Source of the DNA: Guillardia theta CCMP2712
Lineage: Eukaryota; Cryptophyceae; Pyrenomonadales; Geminigeraceae
Assembly: GCF_000315625.1 (NCBI RefSeq)
Contig: NW_005434564.1
Location: 13,818-56,154 of the forward strand
Length of the DNA stretch: 42,337 nucleotides
Direction of reading: 5' to 3'
Part shown: positions 21,387-30,647 of the stretch, one piece after another
How the letters are laid out: the number at the start of each line of letters is the position of its first letter
Numbering within the stretch: position 1 is the stretch's first letter
The notes under the pieces: generated by a model
What the model was told of the DNA's origin: nothing
Databases searched by the model: none
The model's input: the letters and a program-made list of their open reading frames with translations, nothing else
Translations under genes and position numbers: made by a program

Positions 21387-23036
21387 GTGCTCCCCTTCCA
21401 TGCCTTCCCCCTCTTGCTTTCTTTCACTCACATTCGCTCCAGGCAACAGAGGCACACCCTTCGGGAGAGGTCACAGCTGATCAGGCGGAAGACGGGGATA
21501 TGGCTGAAGCATAGGAGAGTTGCGACCAACAAGGCTGCGCTAGTGGCACTCATGGCTCTGACTAGCATGCCAGCATGCTGCTGCTGCCAGCCCAACCTCA
21601 GCACCTCTGTGCCGCTGCAAGCAATGAAGGAGACTGTTGAACTAGTCGAGCTGCCTTCGACGGTGATCAAGAACGCGTGTTCAAGTGGACAGCGAGGCTC
21701 TGCTCCGGCCATCACGGAGACCTCGGATTTTGATAGCATGATGCAACATTGCCATGTGCAGTCATCGTCAACGGATGATCGCAACAGCAGCAACGAGGCT
21801 CAAGGAACGTCTCTCTTCAGCAGGAACAAAGTCAAGCAGAAGTTTCTCTTGTTCGATTTCAACCTCGTCTTTAACACGGTGGTCGTGGGGACCAACGTCG
21901 CCTACTTTCTGTGCACTCTCACCCAGAAAGTCGCGCCGACGTCCGTCGGCGAGTGGGTCAGCACCCTCGTCATCCTTAACATCGTCTTCCCAGGGATGGT
22001 CGTGACCATCGACAGTCTGCCGGGGGATCTAGGTGAAGAGATGGGAAGGGGAGAGCGAGCGGGAGACTGACAGTGTGCAGGCACCTACCTGCTGATTGTG
22101 GTCGTTGAGAGCGTTGCCTGGCTGGTGTTGGCGGACTGGCGGTTGAGAGGAACTTTTCAGAAGCAGAGCGAATGCATCCTTGTGCTGTTGTGAGTCCACT
22201 GACAGACTGACTTGTCCTGACTTGTCCTGACTTTCATGACTTGTCCTGACTTGTTGTCTCAGATTGTGGTCCATTTGCACCAGCTACGTTGCCTGGTCCA
22301 TCCCAGCTCTCTACATGGGATTCGTCGGAGGAAAGCTTGATGCGACTCTCGGCGTTCTCTTCGCTATGATGGTAGGACCTCTAGTCCTACCTTCTTCCTT
22401 GTGTGAACGTGTGGGAAGGTGCAAGGAAGCTGCTACTACCTGCTGGAACTGGTGCTGGTGGAGGAGCATAGAAGGCTGTTTGAGGGTCCTGAAGGCTCAG
22501 CAGGGGGGCAGAGTCCAGCAGAAGAGCGAGCTGTGCTAGAGCAGGAGGCTCTGGATGATTTGACGACTCTGATTCCCTTCACGCGGGGTAGACTAGATCA
22601 CAAGAGGATCGCGCTCCATGCTGGCAGGCAGCTGGACGAGTCTTGTTGCAGGCGGCTGCGGAAGGAGAGCTGCGCGATATGTGCAAGTGAGCTGATTGAG
22701 GTGAAGAAGAAGGTCCTGCTGCGAAGATTGGACTGGTGCGAGCATGTGTTTCATAGGTATGTCAGAAGATGAGATACGAGGGAAACTGCGGGGGGAGGGG
22801 GAAGAATTTTGGAGGAGGGAGAAGGAATTGGGGAAGGGAGGGAGAGGGAGAGCAGCAAGGGGAGGGAAAGGAAGAGAGAAGAGGAAAGGGCAAGAGATGG
22901 GGAGGAAGGGGGAGGAGAGGAAGGGGGAAAGGAGCTCGTAATTGTTGCCAACAGGCAGTGTGTGGATGAGTGGTTGTTGCGACATAATTCGTCATGCCCT
23001 CTGTGCCGGCAAAGACCGCTGGAAGAAGTGACGTGA
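21387..23036 (+). CDS. Multi-pass membrane RING-H2 protein, probable E3 ubiquitin ligase
   Basis: Exons are 21387-22032, 22081-22189, 22263-22371, 22419-22756 and 22955-23036; phases join cleanly. A Ser/Thr-rich N-terminal part is followed by about four hydrophobic segments: FNTVVVGTNVAYFLCTLT, VSTLVILNIVFPGMVVTI, YLLIVVVESVAWLVLADW and ICTSYVAWSIPALYMGFVGG. The cytosolic C-terminal tail carries a complete RING-H2 finger: CAIC, then CEHVFHRQCVDEWL and CPLCR, with all eight Cys/His ligands, ending PLEEVT. Such proteins transfer ubiquitin from an E2 to substrates at a membrane. Intron 22372-22418 is 47 nt; intron 22190-22262 holds a tandem repeat. The RING is split between the last two exons. 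The start is uncertain: TCGCTCCAG near 21434-21442 could be an acceptor, with an earlier exon in or before the gap. The stop is 39 bp from the stop of the convergent gene. Confidence 0.8.
22204..22257 (+). repeat. 10-bp tandem repeat in a RING-H2 intron
   Basis: Four or five copies of CTTGTCCTGA, one interrupted by CTTTCATGA, filling most of the 73-nt intron between exons 2 and 3. Confidence 0.85.
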
Positions 23037-23075
23037 AATGAAATGAAGACAAGAAGCAGAAGTTCTCTCCCTCAT

Positions 23076-24594
23076 TTACTTGGGCAGCTTGTTGAGCTTC
23101 TTCAAGAGATCTTTGGCGTCATCCTGACATTCTTGATCCTCCTGGTTTGCGACGGCACGCTGTAGGTTCGACATCAGACGAGAGATTGAGAGTGAGAGGA
23201 GCAGAACGGAAGAAGGAGAAGAAGGGTCGGATGAGGAGAAGCGAGAAGGCAGGAGAGGAAGGGACAAAGGAGGAGAAGGAAAAAGGGAGGCAGGAAAGAA
23301 AACTGAGGGTGGGAAAGGAGAGGAGCGGAAAGGAGCTTGAGGAAGGTTTGCCTTACCTCGATGACCCGCGCCAACCAGAGCTTCGCATCCTCAAACTTCT
23401 CCAGCTTGACGTAGCACTTGGCGATCATCAGCTGGTTCTTGCTCCAGAAGCCCGGCTGCGATTTTATGAGCAAGGGCGAGGAGGAGAGAGAAAGAAAGAG
23501 AGGGGAGGGAGGAGGGGCCATGTGGAGGGGGGAGAGAAGACATATCAGAGGAGGGAAGCAGGACAGGCAGGGCAGGAAGCAGAGGGAAGGGACGAACGAT
23601 GAACGGAGGAGGCGAGGAGGAGGAAAAGCTGCTTGCCGAGATCTTTTCGGCATGCATGAAGTGCTGCAGTGCCTCTTCGAAGGAGGAGGTGGGGGGGGTC
23701 GCGAAGATTGCGGAGGCGATTTGCCGGTTCACAAAGGTGATGTCGGCGACGCTGAAGCTCCACTCCCCGATGAGATAGCGGGTGGTCGCGTCCTCGGGGT
23801 TCAACGCTGCTGCCTGGCTGGGGAGTTAGTGACGGCCGCAGCTGCAAAGGTGGAGCAGCAAGAGGAGCAGGGGGACAGGAGGAGGAGCAGAATTACAACT
23901 ATGGGCAAAAGCAAACAGAGAGACGGAGGAGGGGGAGGAGAGAGGAGGAGGGGGAGGGAGGAGGGGATAAAAGATGAGGACGAACCTTCTCCCAAAGCTC
24001 TCTGATCTTGTAGCTGTTCTTGATCGTTGCGGACGTTCCCTGCCCAACAGTAAGTCACTTGCCCTCGCCCTCCTCCCCTCTGCTTGCCTGGAACTCGCTG
24101 AGACGGTTGAGGATGATCCCGTACCACTTGAGCACGGCGAAGTCTTCCTGGTTGTTCTCCATGGCCTGCGGATGCTCGTGTAAGGCTCGTCCGCAACTCG
24201 TCAGGAACAAGAACCGACCTGCTGGATTATTGCCATGGCTTCGTCCACCTTGGCCTTCTGCACGTCCTTCTCCTTCTCCTCTTCCTGCCGACGGCTCTCT
24301 CAGTCCTGGAGCTCCCGCCATGGTTCGTCACCGAGAGGTTGTAGTACGCCCTTGCCAGTCTCCAGCACACGTGCACGTTTCCTTCCTTGTACAATTTGCT
24401 TCCTTCAATCACCTCCTGCGACCGACAGAGTCACTTCAGTATGTCGCTGGTAGCCATCTCACCTGGATCTCCTTGTGCTTCCCTTGCTTGAAGAGATCCT
24501 CCAGCCTTTCAATGAGCTCCTTCTCCTCCTTCTCCTCTTTGCTCCCCAGAAAGTTGATCCCCAACAGACCCATCAAACCCCGCGCCCTCCGCAT
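23076..24594 (-). CDS. RMDN/FAM82-like TPR protein (regulator of microtubule dynamics)
   Basis: Exon 1 (24463-24594) reads MRRARGLMGLLGINFLGS, then an acidic/basic helix ending LFKQGKHKEIQ. Later exons give VHVCWRLARAYYNLS, NQEDFAVLKWYGIILNRL, SATIKNSYKIRELWEK, NPEDATTRYLIGEWSFSVAD, SFEEALQHFMHAEKI, NPGFWSKNQLMIAKCYVKL then EDAKLWLARVIE, and a last exon ending DDAKDLLKKLNKLPK (stop 23076-23078). The order and spacing match RMDN1-3, whose TPR-like helices associate with microtubules, mitochondria and ER-mitochondria contacts. No N-terminal transmembrane segment is seen, which is closer to RMDN1. Substrate and site in this organism are unknown. The start is the first ATG of the frame leading into exon 2. 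Introns hold short purine- or pyrimidine-rich tracts. Confidence 0.8.
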
Positions 24595-25109
24595 CCTCTC
24601 CTGTCATACAGACGTCATGTCGCAAGGAGAAACGTCCCATCCCACATCGAACTCACCCGTCCATCCTCGCTCCTCCCTCCTCCTGACCACTGCTCTTCAT
24701 GCTGCTGGGACATATTTCCAACCTTCATGTCCCTCGTCCACATTACGGACCACCGTTCCCGCCACCTTCCACCGCCTGCTGTATTCTTTGCCGGCGAAGC
24801 TAGCATTGCGCCGTGGGTTCCTCTCAGGATGCTAAGGCATCGGGCAGTCTGGTCGCAGACTCTCCTCATCTCTCCCCTGCCTGTCTTCCCCTTCCCGACG
24901 TATCTCAAACTCTGCATAGCTGAAGGAGGCGCAACCCCCTCCTTCCCCTTCCAACCACCCCTACCACCTGAATTCTATCAATTGTCATTAGGACCCTACC
25001 CCCTCTTTGACTAAATTTGTTGGGATTTCACCGTGTCTCCCGAAGACCCCACCCCTCACTTTTCACCCCCCATCCGAAACTTCACTCTAGGGAGGTGTTC
25101 GCTAGCTTG
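24595..25109. promoter_or_regulatory. Divergent 5' region of the RMDN-like and phosphatase genes, with ACCCC tract
   Basis: About 515 bp between divergent starts. The phosphatase-proximal part (about 24930-25080) is rich in ACCCC/CCACC words, like the tracts at 8590-8830 and 29826-29950. No exon seen. A promoter role is inferred. Confidence 0.4.
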
Positions 25110-25748
25110 ATGGGCATGCGGCAGTTTGTCGAGGCCGCGCGGGCTGCTCAAGGGCTGGCTCTGGGGAGCCCTGAGGACTTAGGAAGCAGCCCTTCCTGCC
25201 CCTACTCCAACTGGGTCCTCCCGTCCCGCTTGCTCTGCGGCCCTTACCCGGGCCATGATGGAGTCAACTTCAGTACTTTCCAGGAAGCGAAGGAGAACAT
25301 GGATAGGATCCTGTCGGACGGGATCGACACGTTCATCTGCCTGCAGGAGGAGGAGGAGGTTGTCAGCAACCGGCCTAGGTATGCTCCCCTTGCTGGCTCC
25401 GACAAAACATTCGTCCACCTCCCGATCCCCGACGGCTCAGTTCCATCCCACCGCAAGTTCATCGAGCATCTCACGGGTATTATCAACTTCATCCTTCATG
25501 GTCGCAAGGTCTACTTGCACTGCGCCGGCGGCCATGGCAGGACAGGCACGTACGTCGCTGCGATCTTGCAGATCTTCTACAGGCTGGGAGCCAACGAGTC
25601 CCTGTACATTACACAGTATCTTCACAACACGAGGAGGCTGGTCGACAAGCGGGCCCGCGGGAGCATTCCTCCTCTCAGCCCGGCCACTGAGTGTCAGTTC
25701 AAGCTCGTGCGCGATGTGGAGACGCTCATGAAGTTTGTCAACGTTTGA
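25110..25748 (+). CDS. Atypical dual-specificity protein phosphatase (intronless)
   Basis: A single uninterrupted frame of about 212 codons. The P-loop signature HCAGGHGRTGT fits the cysteine-phosphatase pattern H-C-x5-R-S/T. Upstream are the plant/bacterial-style substrate-loop motif NWVLPSRLLCGPYPGHDG, TFICLQEEEE and HLPIPDGSVPS, whose Asp is a candidate general acid; downstream helices are LYITQYLHNTRRLVD and a C-terminal LMKFVNV. It should dephosphorylate phosphoproteins or other phosphate esters in the cytosol; substrate unknown. The ATG at 25110 (MGMRQFVEAARAAQ) is preferred over 25017 because the extra 31 codons come from the C-rich 5' tract. It has no intron although its neighbours have many. 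Its stop is 130 bp from the inferred stop of the convergent FIST gene. Confidence 0.85.
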   Translation: MGMRQFVEAARAAQGLALGSPEDLGSSPSCPYSNWVLPSRLLCGPYPGHDGVNFSTFQEAKENMDRILSDGIDTFICLQEEEEVVSNRPRYAPLAGSDKTFVHLPIPDGSVPSHRKFIEHLTGIINFILHGRKVYLHCAGGHGRTGTYVAAILQIFYRLGANESLYITQYLHNTRRLVDKRARGSIPPLSPATECQFKLVRDVETLMKFVNV

Positions 25749-25878
25749 TCGACACAAGACGCCTGACCTCCCGAGCTACTGCTGAGCGACCTAACGCGCC
25801 AGGGCTCCTGCAGCAGAGGTCCTCCTGGGGGCATGCCGGTAGCTCAGCTCAGCTCTCTTGCTGCCCCTGCTCTCACTC

Positions 25879-28800
25879 TCAGGTGCATCCTACCGCGCAC
25901 AGCACACTGACCTGCCCATAGAGGAGAAGAAACGCGCTGCCCATGGTGTGCACATACGTCCCCCTCTCCAGCTGCCATGACAGTCAGGAGTGTAGAAAAG
26001 TAAAGAGAGTTGAGGGCGAGCAAGGAGAGTGGAGGTCAAGCAAGGAGAGTTGAGGTCAAGCAAGGAGGGTGGAGGTCAAGCAAGGAGGTTGGAGGTCGAG
26101 CCTGGTCGAAGAGAACTCCTGTGCTCTGCGGTTTCTTGTCGGCATCCAACAGGAGAGGAGCCTGCTGGGAGTGTCACATGGAGCTGAAGGGAAGGACGGA
26201 AAATCGACCTTGTTCTTGTCCTGGAAGTTTGGAAGTTGCCCAATGACCCCGTCGAAGTATCCTCCTCCAAGAGGAACATCTTCCAGCTGTTTCAGAGCTG
26301 GACCGCAAACTAACACGTCTCGGCTTCATCTCACCTGGAAAATCTTGAACGAAGCTGCGAGCATGCATTAGTCTTGAATGCAATCTTTGACCCTTCTTCA
26401 CTTACCCTGCGTTCTCCACATTCTCTCTCCCATACAGTTGCGGCCCTCTTGCCTGCACGTGCTGAATCAGCCAAGAGATCTTGCCATGATATGTTGACCT
26501 GGTCGGCAAACAGCAGAGCCCCAGCTGGAAGTTTCTTGTCGACCTTGCGAGAGTTTCTCTAGAGAAAGAGGGACATTCAGAACCAACAGCCGAGAGGGAG
26601 GGAGAGCAGGAGTAGGGATTTTCTTACTTCGAGCTTCCATCTCATCCTCAGTTGCTGCAGCTCTTGTTCTGCGCATGAGGTCAACAACTTGTCACCGGCA
26701 TTGACTTACTCACCAGCATTCGCCGCATCTCTGATGTGAAACCTAACAACCTGCCCCACTCGCACACCATCTGCAATTCAAAAGGATTTCACCATACGGA
26801 CTGAAGCTGCAGGGCGCTTTGTCTTGCACAGACCTGCCAGGAAGACGGGCCCATCCTTCTCCACGTTCAAGATGGGCCGGACGATGTACTGGTGCTTGTC
26901 CGCCTCGTCCTCTGCAAGCTTCTCAGTGTGAGGAGGAGGTCAAAGGAGAGTCAACCTAGAGGAGTGAGAGAAGTGCCGAGAGCGAGGAACTGAACAAGAG
27001 AGTCAGAGCCGGTCTCTTCCCCTTTGACCCAGACCCTCGTGGACTCGATGAAGCTTTGCTGGTCGATGGTTCCAGCAAAGACGGCGAGCTCAAAGAGCAC
27101 CATGGGCGCTCCCTCCGCCTCCTCCGTCGTGCCAATCTCTCTCATCCGGGTGATGATCGTTCCGTTCATCTCGGTGCCCAGGACCTGAAAGTCAAGTTGA
27201 CGCCTGTCATTCTTCCTCACTTGCCAGCCACCTCGTAGTTGGGACCGATGGGTCTTGATCCCTGGGCGACCACAGCGTCAGCCGCTATCCCTGCGAGTGA
27301 AGAGTCAAGTCAGGCGCTGCAATGCACACACTCCCTCACCTCCTCTGAAGGCGATTCCTGCCAGCCCCTCGGAAAAGCAACACTGCTCCAGCGATGATAT
27401 GTCTTTGACGTCCTGCCGTTGATGAATGCGCGACAAGAAGACAGAGGCGTCAGGCTCTACCTTGAGAGAGGGGAGGAAGAAGAACTCTCTCTCGTGGGTG
27501 TCCATCGTCCGTCCAGCCAGCGCCCCGATCTGCGCACAAGTTGAGCTGCCAGGCTGCGGCCGATCATGACGGCAGATGATCTCTAGATTGCCTTGCGGGC
27601 GGAGGGGAAAACGAAGTCGAGGCTGTCGAGTACCTGAATACATCAAACAGTGAGGAGACTGAGCTGAAAGCTGCCAACTCTCACTTTGCGGATGAAGGTC
27701 GACTCCTCTGGGTGGCCGAACATGAACAGAACCTGCGATTGGGGTCAAATGGAGGTCAAACGATGATTCCAATTCATAGTGGCAACGTACAGCGTCATCA
27801 CCACTCGCTCCCTGACTCGGCTGGAAGGATGCGGAGATGCCGGCTTTCTCCCAATCGGACTGAGTGATGTGAAACGTCACAAATGGCGGATCAGACTGTT
27901 GGCACACGCCTGCCTCCAACCGTCGTTGAACGACTGCCACAACGCATTAATCTCTTTTATAAGAACAATGCTGATACCTCTGGCTTCACGAAGAATGGAG
28001 ACACCTGCAAACATCCTGTCACTTGCATGGACTAAGAGGGAGCGTTTGACAACTCACCTCACTGTCAGGGAGGTTCGCTAGCACAACGCAGACTCCGCTG
28101 TCCTTGCCCACGTTCTCTGTCGTCCCGAGGATGGATCCTCCGACTGAGCAGCTTTGTTCTCACGTGTCAGGCCCGATGTAAACCCCATGGCAACATGCTG
28201 CACCCGGCTATCGGAACATCGTTCCATCCTCTTTGCAGGAAGTTGCGGCTGATCAATGACATGGCACGGGAATACTTCTCGGATCCTTGCTGAAACACCC
28301 TTGTGTCTACAACAAACACGAGCATAAGAACATGGTTGGTTCAGTGAACATGCTACTGCCGATCTGCGTACCTTCGGTGACAAGAACTCCCCCAGCTTCT
28401 CCAACGTTGCAGTAACTGGAGCTTACGAACAAGAAGCAAAACGAAGGGACCGTCCCTTCCGGAAGCTGTCTCGCACTGTGACTAGGAGTCGCAGCAGCCA
28501 ACAACCGAGACCTGTTTCGAGGCATCTCGCAGAGCAGACGCTATCGCGTCGCCAAGCACTTCAGACTGAAGAGGTCGGTGAGATTAGACGGGTTCCTCAA
28601 GTGCAGGACTCACGTTTGATCGCCCGCTGACCAGACGGGCTGCAGTAATGAGTCATTGATCTTAGAACCCAAAGGTGGTCAAGACTCTCAGCTCACCACG
28701 CATCACTGCTGACATGTTCTCCTCAGGCGCCGTGTCAGCAGATGTCTGCATTCTCAACTGCCCTGCCTGGTGCCTGCTGGCAGGGGCATGTGAGATTGTC

Positions 28801-29002
28801 GTCTGTCATGCTCAAACCAAACCTCAAAGGAAGCCTGGCTCGCCCTCCAAACCCTTGAGAACAGCAAGTCCTAAGCCTTAGATTGCTTGTAACGGGGTTG
28901 ACCTGGGCAGGAAGCACATTGATAATCAATTTCTGCTAGTAGAGCACAGCACAAGGGGCGTGCGATTACATTCATCGAAAATCCTGCACAGCGTTCCGCC
29001 AT
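25879..29002 (-). CDS. FIST-domain protein (FIST_N and FIST_C sensory modules), probable N-terminal leader
   Basis: FIST domains are sensory or signal-transduction modules thought to bind small ligands. Reading introns of 46-50 nt out gives a continuous protein. The leader is MAERCAGFSMN-VNPVTSN... then basic, Cys/Arg-rich LRLRTCCSQGFGGRARLPLR. FIST_N has VLGDAIASALRDASKQ, PSFCFLFVSSSYCNVGEAGG, WNDVPIAGCSMLPWG, GGSILGTTENVGKDSGVCVV and LFMFGHPEESTFIRK. Next come LEQCCFSEGLAGIAFRGG and IAADAVVAQGSRPIGPNYE. FIST_C has KHQYIVRPILNVEKDGPVF, DGVRVGQVVRFHIRDAANA, LPAGALLFADQVNISWQDL, EDVPLGGGYFDGVIGQLPNF and a typical end RGTYVHTMGSAFLLLYGQ. The stop is placed at 25879 if the GTCAGT after GQ is not used as a donor. 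I see no F-box, unlike FBXO22. The intron between VLDSLDFVFPSARK and IGALAG seems to use a GC donor. The start is inferred from splice compatibility. Confidence 0.75.
26019..26101. repeat. About 20-bp minisatellite in the FIST gene
   Basis: Four to five copies of GTCAAGCAAGGAGAGTGGAG with point differences, within the intron preceding the last FIST exon. Confidence 0.9.
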
Positions 29003-29510
29003 GGTTAGAGCAAGTAGGATGCTGTTCGAGAGAAAATTCAGTTGATGTTCTTCAGTCTTCTGAAAAGATCCGTGTATTGATATGAGATGGAAGAGAGTAG
29101 TGATGTAAGATAAACGAGCATGGGTTCTACCCACCTACTCATGAAGCTCGCAATGCCTGACATGGACGCTTTGACCATTGCGCTACGAGTTGTGACTTCA
29201 ACTTCTTGAAATGATCCTGGTCGTTGTAGCCGTTAGCAAACATGAACGCAGGAGGTCGGAGCCAAAAGCCATGTCGACGCAACAGTCCAGAAGCTCAACA
29301 TGTAAAATTGCACCTGAGCACTCCCATCATTCTCTTTGTTCAGTGATCATAAACCTATTTCCATGTATTCGGTACGCTGTTTTCATTCAGTTGGCATCAT
29401 CTCATCTCTGCTACCATTCCTCCCCGTCTCCTTACGTTCTCTCTTACGACGGATCCCTTCAGTTCCACTGAACAGAGTCAAAGCTGTCCCGTGCAGAGAA
29501 TCTCACTCTC
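29003..29510. other. Intergenic 5' of the FIST gene
   Basis: No exon or RNA gene accepted. Contains a tRNA box-A-like word on the minus strand near 29185 (rejected as a tRNA). Otherwise mixed-composition sequence. Confidence 0.5.
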
Positions 29511-29735
29511 CTCCTCATCTCCTCCTTTCCTCTCCTCCTCTCCTCCTCTCCTCCTCTCCTCCTCTCCTCCTCTCCTCCTCTCCTCCTCTCCTCCTCTCCT
29601 CCTCTCCTCCTCTCCTCCTCTCCTCCTCTCCTCCTCTCCTCCTCTCCTCCTCTCCTCCTCTCCTCCTCTCCTCCTCTCCTCCTCTCCTCCTCTCCTCCTC
29701 TCCTCCTCTCCTCCTCTCCTCCTCCTCCTGCCTCG
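29510..29735. repeat. 8-bp TCCTCCTC tandem array
   Basis: About 26 near-perfect copies of an 8-bp pyrimidine unit. Because the frame cycles every 24 bp without stops, long Ser/Pro/Leu or Glu/Arg readings appear in several frames on both strands; these are not genes. Confidence 0.97.
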
Positions 29736-29825
29736 CATCGAACCATCTGATTCACGTCTCCCTTCAACATGAGGCGCAACAGGCTTGCAATCTGTCGCAC
29801 CACCCTGCCCTCTGAAAATCATCCA

Positions 29826-29950
29826 TGCACCCCACCACCCCTAGGTCCATGTACGCATCACACCCCTGTGAAACTCATCAAAAGTACCCGTGTTAGGTAG
29901 ATCTACCCCTAGGTTACAGATTCCTATTATCACCCCCACCCCCCTTCTTG
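29826..29950. promoter_or_regulatory. ACCCC-rich tract 5' of the GC island
   Basis: Words ACCCC, ACCCCT and CACCCC recur on the plus strand directly before the GC-rich island, the same order as at 8590-9300. Function inferred from position only. Confidence 0.4.
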
Positions 29951-29979
29951 CCTCTAGGTACAACAACTGCACGTCTGCA

Positions 29980-30620
29980 ACGCCGGGTGGCCGGGCCCGG
30001 GGGCCCTCAGTTCAACGAGTCCCGGCGAGGCTCCGAGGCTCCGAGGCTCAGCCGTGGCACAGGCTCTTCCGACCGTCCAGACGGTCGGACTCCGGGGTGA
30101 CTCAATGGGAGAGCTCACTGTCAGTGAGTGAATCCGCCGATCTGACTCGGATCCACTGCCGCACTCAGTGACTAACCTGTCACAGCCTGGCAGTGTCGTC
30201 ACACGGCCCGAGTCACCGGGCCCCGGAACGCCGTGACTCCGACGCGGGGTCAGCATCACCGGGGCGTCCTACTATCATCACCGTCACCCGCCCGTCACCG
30301 CACAGTCGGACGGTCCGACACCGACACCGTCACCATCACCCGGTCACCCGGCCCGGAAGCGGCGCGGCCCTTCCGGGCCGCGAGTCACTCCCAGTGACCG
30401 GGTGAACAGGCCCGGCGGCGCGGGCGCGGCGCCCGGCCCCCGGGGCGCGGCCCGGGGCGGGCGCGGCCATGCCATGACTCTGTGACTCGATGGTGCGCGG
30501 CCGCGTGACGCGGCCCTCACTGGGGTGACCAGTCCGATCCGACTCCGGGCCGGCGTCATGGATGACTCGGAGCCACTCAGGCACTCCGGGCCGGCCTACA
30601 GCCTAGCCAGTACCGTACGG
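29980..30620. promoter_or_regulatory. GC-rich island with GACTC/GTCAC words, 5' of the CA-related gene
   Basis: Extremely GC- and CpG-rich, with dense GACTC/GAGTC, GTCAC/GTGAC and CACTGA words and a (CG)-rich core at 30405-30465. It ends with a palindrome ACCGTACGGT at 30612-30621, just before the predicted start at 30648. It shares CGAGGCTCAGCCG and GGCCTA...GCCTAGCC words with the 8830-9300 island. Non-coding by inspection; a promoter role is inferred. Confidence 0.5.
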
Positions 30621-30647
30621 TTCTATTTTCGGGTGTCCCAGGCCGCC

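Noticed and set aside
28675-28881. 68-codon plus-strand ORF
   Set aside because: It overlaps reconstructed FIST exons on the other strand, which join in phase through a 49-nt intron.
29115-29200. tRNA-like sequence on the minus strand (box-A-like TAGCGCAATGG and a GTGGG/CCCAT arm)
   Set aside because: The D-arm fits, but the T-loop has only five bases, no anticodon stem pairs and the acceptor strands are not complementary.
29510-29735. CRISPR-like array
   Set aside because: No spacers; a simple 8-bp tandem repeat in a eukaryotic genome.
29459-29822. Three repetitive ORFs (RRRGGEEE and SSSPPLLL type)
   Set aside because: Frames of a perfect 8-bp array; no non-repetitive domain.
30336-30584. 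Minus-strand Arg/Gly/Pro ORFs in the GC island
   Set aside because: GC-rich sequence lacks stops by composition; no conserved motif or splice logic.
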